This document shows positions 33,223 to 40,844 of a stretch of 64,000 nucleotides of DNA, piece after piece. The notes under the pieces were generated by a model. That model was not told the DNA's origin and ran no database searches. It was given only the letters and a program-made list of their open reading frames with translations. The DNA is from Flavobacterium psychrophilum (GTDB lineage: Bacteria > Bacteroidota > Bacteroidia > Flavobacteriales > Flavobacteriaceae), in NCBI GenBank assembly GCA_945862065.1, contig CAMAWT010000001.1, positions 209,519 to 273,518 of the forward strand. Reading direction: 5' to 3'. Made by a program: the position numbers and the translations under genes. Position 1 is the first letter of the stretch. The number at the start of each line of letters is the position of its first letter.

Positions 33223-33980
33223 TACACTCCGCTATCTACTTTCACAACCGACAACGGGTTGAAAGCGCCATTTTTAAGCGGGTACATTTGTCCATTAACT
33301 TCTTGGAAAAACTCGATACCTAAAGCCAAAAACAATGGTTTTGTACTTGCAGCTGTAACCGCATTGGTATGAGTTATCGCCACCGTCGGTGCCGAATTCC
33401 ATGGCAAAATTGCAGTTTCTGAATGCGTTTCTACAAATGTTTCCGCTTCAAAATCTACTTCAGCACCAGCTGAGGTAATTTTAAAATGTGTTGTTCCACC
33501 TGGTGCAGCAATCATATTCGCAGGAACAAATGGTGCCAAATCAACTGTGATTTCTCCAGCAGCTCTGTCAATTGTTCCAACATAAGGTGCAAACAAACTA
33601 GTTCCTAATTTACCACGGATGTTAAATTCAAAACCAACAAGCAATTCTGCTTCACCATCAATTACGTTTCGCAAACCACGTTCGCTCACAATATCCGCTT
33701 GGATAACTTTCACCATTTGTTGCGTTAGTCTACTAACCATTTTGCTGTCAGCAGAATTCATCAATAACGCTCTCAAAGCGAGTCTCAAAACCTTTCCAGC
33801 TTTTCCAGCTCTCCCAAATTCGGAACCATTCTCACGTGTTCTTTGAAACGCAGGATCATTCTTGATTCTGCTTGCATCAACGCCACCTTTTTCACGAGCC
33901 AAGTGTCCATCTTGGGTTTTGTAAAAAGTAATATCTCCGATAGTACCTTTTAGTTTAATTATGCCTTTCTGTCTAGCCAT
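33222..33980 (-). CDS. Conserved 252-aa element protein (element A copy)
   Basis: It is equal in length to, and highly similar to, the protein at 73-831, with the same MARQKGIIKLKGTIGD opening and the same basic RENGSEFGRAGKAGK stretch at about 49-63. The similarity extends over the whole length, with most changes conservative. It heads the operon 252-aa protein, DUF5675, two small membrane proteins. A structural or DNA-packaging-like role is conceivable given the phage-like partners, but no domain is recognised. Confidence 0.85.
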   Translation of the reverse strand: MARQKGIIKLKGTIGDITFYKTQDGHLAREKGGVDASRIKNDPAFQRTRENGSEFGRAGKAGKVLRLALRALLMNSADSKMVSRLTQQMVKVIQADIVSERGLRNVIDGEAELLVGFEFNIRGKLGTSLFAPYVGTIDRAAGEITVDLAPFVPANMIAAPGGTTHFKITSAGAEVDFEAETFVETHSETAILPWNSAPTVAITHTNAVTAASTKPLFLALGIEFFQEVNGQMYPLKNGAFNPLSVVKVDSGV

Positions 33981-34290
33981 AACATTAAAATTTAGATTAT
34001 AAAATCAGTTAAAACTCCCTCAATCATCTTCCTGTTGCAACATCCATCGATTGATTTCATGAACAAATTTTAGTCAATTAAACCGATTAAAAAAGTAGCA
34101 CCAATACAATATGTCACTTTGTGACATAAATGGCAGAAATCGACATAAATACACGTTTTTGAACCTAAAAATTAAAAGTAAATTGCAGCTTCTAAACAAA
34201 ATAGATTTTTTACTAATTTTATCCTGTTCAAAAAATTGGATTATACGGCTTTCATGTAAGTCAAAGCCTAGTTAAAGCTATAGATAGTGT
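33981..34290. other. Divergent region between right-end operon and 67-aa gene (element A)
   Basis: No gene was seen. A perfect palindrome ATGTCAC-TTT-GTGACAT lies at 34111-34127, followed by a CGACATAAAT repeat. Element 0 has a related arrangement at 974-990. The region must hold promoters for both divergent units; no consensus promoter stands out. Confidence 0.5.
34111..34127. promoter_or_regulatory. Palindromic operator-like site at the right end of element A
   Basis: ATGTCAC-TTT-GTGACAT is a perfect 7-bp-arm palindrome in the space between the divergent 252-aa and 67-aa genes. Its position suggests a repressor site, possibly for the 67-aa protein or another element regulator. Confidence 0.45.
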
Positions 34291-34494
34291 ATGAAAATTG
34301 AAAATAAGAGATTGTGTATCTACCCAAAGGACATACAACGTATTACAGGGAAGAGTTACAGGCAAAGCATAAGAATGTTGCAAAATATCAGAAAGGACCT
34401 CAATAAGCTCCAAAATGAACTTGTGAGCATCGAGGAGTTCTGCCAATACACTAGCTTAAAATATGAACAAGTTGAGCGTCTTATTATTGGTTAG
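34291..34494 (+). CDS. 67-aa small basic protein of the element right end (element A copy)
   Basis: It begins MKIENKRLCIYPKDIQRITG and has the same two helix-turn-helix-like halves as the 1098-1301 copy. The core KDIQRITGKSYRQS is identical. It lies about 230 bp before the att core. Conservation at two element ends supports a real gene and a role at the att site, such as directionality of recombination. Confidence 0.75.
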   Translation: MKIENKRLCIYPKDIQRITGKSYRQSIRMLQNIRKDLNKLQNELVSIEEFCQYTSLKYEQVERLIIG

Positions 34495-34647
34495 TTTTTA
34501 AAGATTAGTTGTTCAAAAAACAAACTTTACTTGTCTGTAAAATAAATAACTACCTATTCAAATTTTAATCACAAAACGGAATTTAAATTGAAGTATTTTT
34601 TGTAAATTTGAAGTATCAACATAGATGATAAACCACAATAATTTAGA

Positions 34648-34667
34648 GGGGTACTATTAGGGGTACT
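34648..34667 (+). repeat. Arm-type direct repeats, GGGGTACT type (right end of element A)
   Basis: GGGGTACT occurs at 34648 and 34660, a 12-bp period, as at the left end of A (1649-1670). The match between the two ends defines element A independently of the att core. Confidence 0.6.
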
Positions 34668-34723
34668 TGAATTAAAAACAAAATATACTACATTGTATAT
34701 CAGCAATATAAAGGCACGAGGTT

Positions 34724-34740
34724 AATCCCTCTTTCTCCGC
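34724..34740 (+). repeat. att core, tRNA-Ser 3'-end-like (element A / B junction)
   Basis: The sequence is identical over 17 bp to 1532-1548. The flanking bases differ on both sides (A versus T before it, TGG versus CAG after it), so the repeat is the true crossover segment or close to it. Confidence 0.8.
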
Positions 34741-34762
34741 CAGTAGAAATACAAACGGTACT

Positions 34763-34800
34763 AAAACCCACTAAATTCAACAATTTAGTGGGTTTTTTCT
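34763..34800 (+). terminator. Rho-independent terminator just after the second att core
   Basis: The stem AAAACCCACTAAATT / AATTTAGTGGGTTTT has a CAAC loop and a T run. It corresponds to the hairpin at 1571-1606; the stem sequence differs by paired changes (CCCTTT/AGAGGG versus CCCACT/AGTGGG). Confidence 0.8.
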
Positions 34801-34840
34801 TTTAAGGTTATTCCAAATTATTCATTAAATCTCAAAGTTT

Positions 34841-34861
34841 AGGTGTCTTTCGAGGTGTCAC
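34841..34861 (+). repeat. Arm-type direct repeats, GAGGTGTCA type (left end of element B)
   Basis: AGGTGTC occurs at 34841 and 34853 with a 12-bp period, plus an inverted copy at 34880-34890. The type is shared with the right end of element 0 (1455-1476), not with element A. Confidence 0.6.
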
Positions 34862-35001
34862 TAAAAAATTAAAATTTAAGTGACTCCTCGCAACGAAAGC
34901 ACCGCTACTACAAGGTGTTCAATAACATATTCAAAAAATGTACATCTTGTGTGTAGTTATTAAATCGTATAAATTTAATACTAACTTTAAGGTCACCAAT
35001 A

Positions 35002-36249
35002 ATGAACACATCCGTATCAATTCTCTTCTACATCAAGAGAGCAAAAGTCAACAATTTAGGAGTTTGTCCAATCTATACAAGAGTTACAGTGAATGCCAAA
35101 CGTTTTGAGTTTAGCACCAACAAATCTATTAATCCAGATAAATGGTCTTCAGAAGGTAGCAAAGTTAAGGGCACTAACGAAGAAGCTAGAACAATCAATA
35201 GTCACCTTGATTATTTAAAAAATCAAGTTTTAGAAACGGAAAAGAAACTTTTCAAAAAAGACATCAGAATAACTTCTGAAAATTTAAAGAATGAATTATT
35301 TGGGTTAACTGAAACCAAGCGCATGATTGTTCCCATCTTCCAAGATCACAACAACAAAATTAAAGAGCTTGTTGGAAAGGAATACGCTCCAGGAACACTA
35401 GAACGCTATACCACTTCATTGAAACACACCATTGAGTTCATGCAATGGAAATACAATATTTCAGATATTGATATTACAAAGATTGATCACGCCTTCATTA
35501 CCGACTATGAGTTCTGGCTGCGTAGCATAAGAAATTGTGCCAATAACACCGCCGTAAAATACATCAAAAACTTCCATAAAATAATCAAAATATGTTTGGC
35601 CAATGATTGGATTGAAAAAAACCCATTTGCTAACTATAAATCAAAAGTCAAGGAAGTAGAAAGAGTTTATTTAACCGAAGAAGAAGTTCAGGCTATAATT
35701 GAAAAAGAGTTCAAAACAGAAAGGCTTTCTTTAGTACGTGACATCTTCCTTTTTAGCTGCTTTACTGGTTTGGCATACATAGATGTCAAAAACCTAACAA
35801 AATCGCATATAAGCATCGGTATTGATGGTGACAAATGGATATTTACCCATAGACAAAAAACGGAAAGTGCTTCAAAAATTCCAATCCTTCCTGTTACGCA
35901 AATGATAATCGATAAATACGAAAATCATCCACAATGTTTGAATGAAGACAAACTTCTCCCTATTCTATCGAACCAAAAAATGAATGCCTACTTAAAAGAA
36001 GTTGCGGACATCTGTAACATTGATAAAGAATTAACCTTCCACATTGCCCGACACACTTTTGCTACGACTGTAACACTTACAAATGGCGTTCCAATCGAAT
36101 CAGTAAGTAAAATGCTTGGTCACAAAAACCTGCGGACTACACAGCATTATGCAAAGGTCCTAGACAGAAAAGTAAGTGAAGACATGAAAGTTTTAAAGGA
36201 TAAATTTATTTTCGTGGATACGACTATAAAAAAATCGGGAGCTTTATAA
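35002..36249 (+). CDS. int: Tyrosine recombinase / integrase of element B (IntDOT-like)
   Basis: This 415-aa recombinase is closely related to that of element A. The last 200 residues are nearly the same, including HIARH, LGHKN and the QHYAKV catalytic Tyr region. The N-terminal 110 residues, the arm-binding part, differ much more. The Arg I position is again Ala in FTGLAYID. This divergence pattern agrees with a shared att core and different arm repeats. The gene starts 262 bp after the core. Confidence 0.95.
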   Translation: MNTSVSILFYIKRAKVNNLGVCPIYTRVTVNAKRFEFSTNKSINPDKWSSEGSKVKGTNEEARTINSHLDYLKNQVLETEKKLFKKDIRITSENLKNELFGLTETKRMIVPIFQDHNNKIKELVGKEYAPGTLERYTTSLKHTIEFMQWKYNISDIDITKIDHAFITDYEFWLRSIRNCANNTAVKYIKNFHKIIKICLANDWIEKNPFANYKSKVKEVERVYLTEEEVQAIIEKEFKTERLSLVRDIFLFSCFTGLAYIDVKNLTKSHISIGIDGDKWIFTHRQKTESASKIPILPVTQMIIDKYENHPQCLNEDKLLPILSNQKMNAYLKEVADICNIDKELTFHIARHTFATTVTLTNGVPIESVSKMLGHKNLRTTQHYAKVLDRKVSEDMKVLKDKFIFVDTTIKKSGAL

Positions 36250-38262
36250 GCTTCCGATTTTGGCTTTCAACCTGATAGTTGTTCCTTTATTGGGTTCACT
36301 TATTATCTCGATATTGGTGCCAATAGTTTTAGCCCTTTCTTGAATATTATGTAAACCAATTCCTTGTTTAGTTGCTTTAAAATCGAACCCAACACCATCA
36401 TCTTTTATTTCCAAAACTAAATGATCATCATCAAATAAAATAGTAACATAACAACTACTTGCATTGGCATGCTTTGAAATATTCAATAATGATTCTTGAA
36501 TGATTCTGAAAATGGTAACTTTTATCAAACTGTCAATAGCATCCCAATTAATTTCATACGCAACATGAAGAGTAAAATGGGTAGCTCCAATCTCATTTTG
36601 CAAAGTAATTAGATTAGATAGTAAATTAAAATAGTCAAATTGTGTCTCATTAATTTCTGTGTGCAAATTATGCGAAATAGTTCTAATTTCCTTCTCTATT
36701 TCTTGAAGTAAATCAACATAAATCAAACGCTTTTCCTTTATTTCTTTAACATCACTATCATTCAAAATCCCAAGCTGCATTCGAGCGCCATAAAGCTTAT
36801 TCATAACACTATCATGCAATTCTTTAGAAATGCGGTTTTGTTCTAGTTCTTTGGCTATACTGAGCTTTAGCTGATATTCTTTTAGCAAATCAAAAATCTC
36901 TTCTTCTGCTTTTTGTTGTGCTTTTGTAAACTCAATCTCTCTTTTTTGACTTTTAATATGTCGGTAAACAATTACTGTTATTAAAGTAAAAATCGAAATA
37001 AATGCCCCAATAAGTATATACGTATTCTTAGCACTCAATACTTTATTCTCATCTTCCACTACTGAAGTCTCATATTCTATTCTAGCATATTTATTTCTAT
37101 TAATTCTTTGGGCTTTGGCCAAACTATCACTAATGGCTATATACCTTTTGTCATATAAAGCTGCATTTTTCTTATCAATTTGAGATAATAATTGTAATGA
37201 TTTTTTAATTTCCTCTCCCATTTTTAGCTTTTCAGCCAATACTAGAGATTGCTTTAAATAACTTGTTGAGCGTGCACTGTCTTTTATTATAGAATAGTAT
37301 TCGCCAAGGTTTTTTAATTGATAAACTATATTATCTTTAAAATCGTTTTCTTTAGATAGGTATAAAGCTTCTTCAAAATAGTTCTCAGTGCCTTTTTTTA
37401 TACCACTTTTCATTTCAGAATAGCCTAGATTGCCTAAAACAAGTATATAATTTGACAGACTTTTTTCCTTTAATTCTGGTGTTAATAGTGATTTTAAAAC
37501 TTGAATAGATTGCTTATATTTATTTGTTTTCTCATAAATATTCGAGATGTTTATAGAAGAAACTACACTATATAAATATTTTTTTTCTAGGTCTGAATTA
37601 CTACCAACTATATCTTTTAATAAAGCTTTTGCTTGAATTTGATATTTTAATGCATCCTGATATTCTTCTAATTTTTCAAAATTCAATCCCAATAAAGAAT
37701 AGGAAGTATAAAGCATCTCAGCATCTTTACTATTTTTTAAGTAAAATAAAGCTTTAGAAACCTGTGCTTCACTCTCTGTATAGTTTCCTTCAAAAAACAA
37801 AATATGAGCTTTTTTAAACAATGCAATACCTATTCGTTCATTGTTTTTTATTGATCGATATAATTTTTCAGATTTTTGATGAAAATAATAGGCACTATCT
37901 TTTTGAGTAAATTCATAGATATCACCTATATAAGAGTATGCTCTAGCTACTGAAAAAGTATCCTTTGCAACAATCGACAAGTGAAGTATCTTTTTGCTAA
38001 CTTCTAACGATTTAGAATATTCATTAAGGAAGTAATATTCATTAGATAAATCAAATAGAAAATGCCGATATAAGCTATCATTCGGCATTCTATTTGATAA
38101 AGAAGAGATAGAATCCAAAAAATTTATTTTCAACTTAGGTTTATTATTTTGGTAACTTTTACCTTGAAATAATTTGTAATTTAAGTTCACATCTTTGTGT
38201 TTATTACAAGATATAACTAGTAAACAACCAAAATAAATCACTAAAACTTGATGTTTTTTCAA
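36244..38262 (-). CDS. TPR sensor histidine kinase (HisKA_3 type), lipoprotein-like
   Basis: The TTG start at 38262 gives a lipoprotein-type signal ending LLVISC; the ATG at 38304 would put 14 residues before it and overlap a small hairpin. The protein is about 672 aa. It has TPR-like repeats outside the cytoplasm (to about residue 400), one transmembrane helix (ILIGAFISIFTLITVIVYR, about 412-430), then HisKA_3 with the phospho-His in KELHDSVMNKLYGARMQLG (about 483) and a HATPase domain (IIQESLLNISKHA; DDGVGFD; GIGLHNI). HisKA_3 kinases normally pair with NarL/LuxR-type receivers, such as the one at 39576. It overlaps the integrase end by 6 bp in convergent orientation. Confidence 0.85.
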   Translation of the reverse strand: MKKHQVLVIYFGCLLVISCNKHKDVNLNYKLFQGKSYQNNKPKLKINFLDSISSLSNRMPNDSLYRHFLFDLSNEYYFLNEYSKSLEVSKKILHLSIVAKDTFSVARAYSYIGDIYEFTQKDSAYYFHQKSEKLYRSIKNNERIGIALFKKAHILFFEGNYTESEAQVSKALFYLKNSKDAEMLYTSYSLLGLNFEKLEEYQDALKYQIQAKALLKDIVGSNSDLEKKYLYSVVSSINISNIYEKTNKYKQSIQVLKSLLTPELKEKSLSNYILVLGNLGYSEMKSGIKKGTENYFEEALYLSKENDFKDNIVYQLKNLGEYYSIIKDSARSTSYLKQSLVLAEKLKMGEEIKKSLQLLSQIDKKNAALYDKRYIAISDSLAKAQRINRNKYARIEYETSVVEDENKVLSAKNTYILIGAFISIFTLITVIVYRHIKSQKREIEFTKAQQKAEEEIFDLLKEYQLKLSIAKELEQNRISKELHDSVMNKLYGARMQLGILNDSDVKEIKEKRLIYVDLLQEIEKEIRTISHNLHTEINETQFDYFNLLSNLITLQNEIGATHFTLHVAYEINWDAIDSLIKVTIFRIIQESLLNISKHANASSCYVTILFDDDHLVLEIKDDGVGFDFKATKQGIGLHNIQERAKTIGTNIEIISEPNKGTTIRLKAKIGSL

Positions 38263-38315
38263 ATCTTTTTTTTTCAAAAATAAATAAAAAAACCATGTAA
38301 ACATGGCTTTCTTCT

Positions 38316-38477
38316 TTACTTTCTTGGAGATGGTAACACTGGATCTCCATCCTTTTCAATTGTACTGGTATCAATTTTGGGTTTGGGTGGTGATAAAATT
38401 TCATCTGCTGTGCAAGAATATAACGTTACACATACTAAAGATAATAAAAATAGTTTTACTAAAAAATTGGTTTTCAT
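38316..38477 (-). CDS. Small lipoprotein upstream of the kinase gene
   Basis: This 53-aa protein (MKTNFLVKLFLLSLVCVTLY then SCTADEI) has a lipobox with Cys at about 22 and a short Pro-rich tail ending PVLPSPRK. The stop lies about 50 bp before the kinase start on the same strand. Small lipoproteins of this kind are common beside flavobacterial TPR kinases. It could be a partner or only a surface tag. Confidence 0.65.
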   Translation of the reverse strand: MKTNFLVKLFLLSLVCVTLYSCTADEILSPPKPKIDTSTIEKDGDPVLPSPRK

Positions 38478-38578
38478 AAAAAATCAGTTTAAAAAATTAG
38501 AAATAGTTTCTTATGTCATGTCTTCTGGACACAACAATTCATTTGATTTTTCTGAAAAGAAGGGACGTCTTAACAGAA

Positions 38579-38611
38579 GTGTTTTAATGCCTTTTCCCTG
38601 CATTAAAACAC
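38579..38611 (-). terminator. Perfect 12-bp hairpin between LytTR gene and lipoprotein gene
   Basis: GTGTTTTAATGC (38579-38590) and GCATTAAAACAC (38600-38611) enclose a 9-nt loop. It lies downstream of the LytTR regulator stop and upstream of the lipoprotein start, so it may end the first transcript or attenuate the second. The remainder of 38478-38753 has no gene I trust. Confidence 0.6.
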
Positions 38612-38753
38612 CCATTAAAGCTTTAACATTCCGTTTTTGGAATATTCAAATTTATAAAGACTAATCAACTAACTACCAAGTTTTTAAACGTGTTTAGTAA
38701 CTAACATACCTAGAAGAGTAACACGTGGTATTTTGCAAATAACTCAACAGATT

Positions 38754-39479
38754 TTAAGAAATACGAAGAATAATGGTATCAATATTGGTCTCGTAGGTTC
38801 TTGAAAAAGGAAGTATAATTTCATTATTTTGCAAATAACAATTGCTCTTGCCTAAATTAATCCTACTTACATATTGAATATTAATGACATAACCGTGATG
38901 TATTCTAAAAAAATAAAAGGGAAGTAATTTTTCAAAATGCTTAAGGGTCTTGTATGCGGAAATTACTTTACCCGATTTCAAATAAAAATCTGTAGTATTA
39001 TTATCAGCCTTCAAATAAAGAATATCACTGGAACGAATAAAATTATAATCACCATTCGATTTTATGGAAATTGTATCTTTATACAAAGCTTTATGTGTCT
39101 TTTGATAGCGCATCAAGCATTTTCGCAATTCATTAGAATCAATGGGCGTTAATAAATAGCCAGACACGCCACGCTGATATGCTTCATAAGCGGTTTCTTT
39201 AATATCACTTAAAACTATTATAGTAGGGAGTTCGTCCAAAAACTCATGCAACTCACTCAATATAGAAAAGGAAATAGAATCGCTTCCAATGGCTGCATTA
39301 TTAATGGATAAGAAAACTATATTGGGTTTTAATTCAAGAATTTTATTGATGCCATCTTTTGTTGTTTTGCATATAGCAACACATAAAAAATCATCATAAT
39401 CTTTAATGTGTTCAAGTGTAGCTTCTAAATAATCGGACGAGTCAATAAGTATATATGAAAACTGCATTTTTTTTTGCAA
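38754..39479 (-). CDS. LytTR transcription regulator with degenerate receiver domain
   Basis: This 241-aa protein has a receiver-like domain (about 5-125) and a LytTR DNA-binding domain (about 140-241, IKSNGDYNFIRSSDILYLKA; FFRIHHGYVINIQYVSRI). The receiver lacks the phospho-acceptor Asp (PNIVFLSIN where FLDI is expected) and the conserved Lys (YLLTPI where LKPI is expected), so it is unlikely to be controlled by ordinary phosphorylation. LytTR domains bind pairs of 9-bp direct repeats about 21-22 bp apart. Three such pairs occur in this element, and a palindromic version lies 26 bp upstream of this gene. Confidence 0.85.
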   Translation of the reverse strand: MQKKMQFSYILIDSSDYLEATLEHIKDYDDFLCVAICKTTKDGINKILELKPNIVFLSINNAAIGSDSISFSILSELHEFLDELPTIIVLSDIKETAYEAYQRGVSGYLLTPIDSNELRKCLMRYQKTHKALYKDTISIKSNGDYNFIRSSDILYLKADNNTTDFYLKSGKVISAYKTLKHFEKLLPFYFFRIHHGYVINIQYVSRINLGKSNCYLQNNEIILPFSRTYETNIDTIILRIS

Positions 39480-39504
39480 TTTAAAAGGGGCTCAAAAATC
39501 AATT

Positions 39505-39521
39505 TTACGGTAAAACCGTAA
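39505..39521. promoter_or_regulatory. Inverted ACCGTAA pair between divergent regulators
   Basis: TTACGGT-AAA-ACCGTAA is a palindrome made of the same heptamer that forms the direct-repeat sites at 40388, 48520 and 58536. It lies between the divergent LytTR gene and the receiver gene at 39576, so it may give autoregulation. Confidence 0.55.
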
Positions 39522-39575
39522 TTTTTTAAATATTTTTTGATTAGTTTTGGTTCTATTTAATATGTAAAAGCTAAA

Positions 39576-40259
39576 ATGGATAAAGCAACTAATTCAAAAA
39601 GAACGATTTTGATAGTAGACGACCACCCTATTAATGTAGATGGTTATCAAACGCTTTTAGCTAATATCGAATCCAACAAAAAAGCAGAATACCTTTTAGC
39701 TTTTGATTGCAAGCAAGCTTACAATACAATAAACAACAATCATATTGAAGAGAAAACCATTGATTTTGCTTTTATAGATATCAATCTTCCAGCATATGAA
39801 GAAAAGAAAATGTTTTCGGGTAGTGATATTGCATCATTCGTTAGAAAAGTTTTTCCTCTATGCAAAATAGTAATTATATCCATGCACAAAGAACCAAATT
39901 GGGTAAACCAAATATTTAAAAGTATAAATCCAGAGGGGTTCATTGCTAAAAGCGATATTAATTATAAAAGTTTTCCTGAAATATTTAAAAATATTGAAAA
40001 CAATGAAATACATTTGAGTAAATCGATTGTTTCAGCACAAAAGATTTTGATTCAGAAAAATATCAATTGGGACAATTATGACAGCAAAATACTTCAATTA
40101 ATTGCTGATGGAATAAAAACAATAAACCTACCAAAATTTATCCCATTGTCATTAAGCGCTATTGAAAAAAGAAAATCTAATATTAAAAAACAATTAATTC
40201 TTGAAGATGCTACAGATAGAGAACTAATTGATAACGCAAAGAAATTAGGCTTTATTTAA
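39576..40259 (+). CDS. Response regulator, NarL/LuxR-like with weak HTH
   Basis: This 227-aa protein has a receiver with all key residues: acidic pair in ILIVDDHP, acceptor Asp in FAFIDINLP and Lys in GFIAKSDI. The C-terminal 60 residues (DSKILQLIADGIKTINLPKF; SLSAIEKRKSNIKKQL) fit a LuxR-type HTH in position but are poorly conserved. It is the likely partner of the HisKA_3 kinase at 36244-38262. A strong hairpin follows it. Confidence 0.8.
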   Translation: MDKATNSKRTILIVDDHPINVDGYQTLLANIESNKKAEYLLAFDCKQAYNTINNNHIEEKTIDFAFIDINLPAYEEKKMFSGSDIASFVRKVFPLCKIVIISMHKEPNWVNQIFKSINPEGFIAKSDINYKSFPEIFKNIENNEIHLSKSIVSAQKILIQKNINWDNYDSKILQLIADGIKTINLPKFIPLSLSAIEKRKSNIKKQLILEDATDRELIDNAKKLGFI

Positions 40260-40285
40260 AAAAGTATACTTTTAAAAAGTAATGT

Positions 40286-40312
40286 CTCTATATCATCATA
40301 TAGAGGTATTTT
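40286..40312 (+). terminator. Terminator of the receiver gene
   Basis: CTCTATAT (40286-40293), loop CATC, ATATAGAG (40298-40305), then a T-rich tail. It lies just after the stop at 40259. Confidence 0.75.
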
Positions 40313-40387
40313 TGTTTTACAATAAATCGCACATTGTATGATTTAATATATCTAAAGCAGTATGTTATTCAAATTTATTGTGTCAAA

Positions 40388-40418
40388 ACACCGTAAAAAA
40401 AACACCAAAACACCGTAA
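40388..40418 (+). promoter_or_regulatory. LytTR-type binding site 1 (subtilase operon)
   Basis: ACACCGTAA at 40388-40396 and again at 40410-40418, 22 bp start to start. A TAAAATTG -7-like element begins 22 bp after the second repeat, so the second repeat would sit in the -33 region, the usual place for an activator. Confidence 0.7.
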
Positions 40419-40844
40419 TACAACCTAATAAAAACGCATTAAAATTGTAAAGTAATTTATCAATTTGAAAGATCTTATAAAATATAAAGTAATGAGTATG
40501 TTTTTATATTTTAAAAGTTTTAAAACACAATGAAAATAAAAGCTAGCTGAAAATTTATCAAAAATTTCAGAAAAAAACCTTCAAAAAATAATAACATGAT
40601 AAACACAAGAAATTCTAGTTTCAATCAATGTATCAATCCAAAATTTAAAATCACTAATAACACAATTTATAATCAATAGATGAAATTTAAATATCATTCA
40701 TAATAGTTATTAATTGGCAGAAAATTAAAAAAATGACGGTATTAAAACAATATCATTGTTGCACTTAAACAAACGGCTGGAAATTAACTAAAACTACTAT
40801 TCCTACAGCCAAAAGCACGAAAGTGTAAGGAATTATAAAAAATT

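Larger units (their letters stand above)
1532..34740 (+). mobile_element. Integrative element A (complete, 33.2 kb)
   Basis: The element is bounded by identical 17-bp att cores. Arm-type repeats of one sequence class (GGGGTACT, 12-bp period) lie inside both ends (1649-1670 and 34648-34667), supporting one unit. It carries an IntDOT-like integrase, RteC, HTH protein, replication-like protein and P-loop ATPase at the left, three cargo blocks in the middle, the hairpin region, and the conserved right-end module. No relaxase, coupling protein or type IV secretion genes were recognised, so it looks like an integrative island that may move only with outside help. Confidence 0.75.
34495..35001. other. 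Attachment-site intergenic region (element A / element B junction)
   Basis: No gene is present. The order is A-type arm repeats (34648-34667), att core (34724-34740), terminator (34763-34800), B-type arm repeats (34841-34861), an inverted copy GTGACTCCTCG (34880-34890) and the integrase leader. The layout mirrors 1302-1797. Confidence 0.7.
40260..40844. other. Long leader region upstream of the subtilase gene
   Basis: A terminator (40286-40310) ends the receiver gene. Next come a LytTR-type repeat pair (40388-40418) and a likely -7 element TAAAATTG at 40440. The remaining 400 bp to the subtilase start is very AT-rich and has no gene. The transcript would therefore carry an unusually long leader, or a second promoter lies nearer the gene. 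Confidence 0.55.

Noticed and set aside
38377..38664. 95-codon plus-strand frame between kinase and LytTR genes
   Set aside because: It runs antisense to the small lipoprotein gene and through a 12-bp hairpin; the minus-strand lipoprotein is far more convincing.
39576..40259. Receiver protein as the reader of the ACACCGTAA sites
   Set aside because: Its C-terminus is LuxR/NarL-like, a family that binds inverted or short sites, not 22-bp-spaced direct repeats; the LytTR protein fits better.
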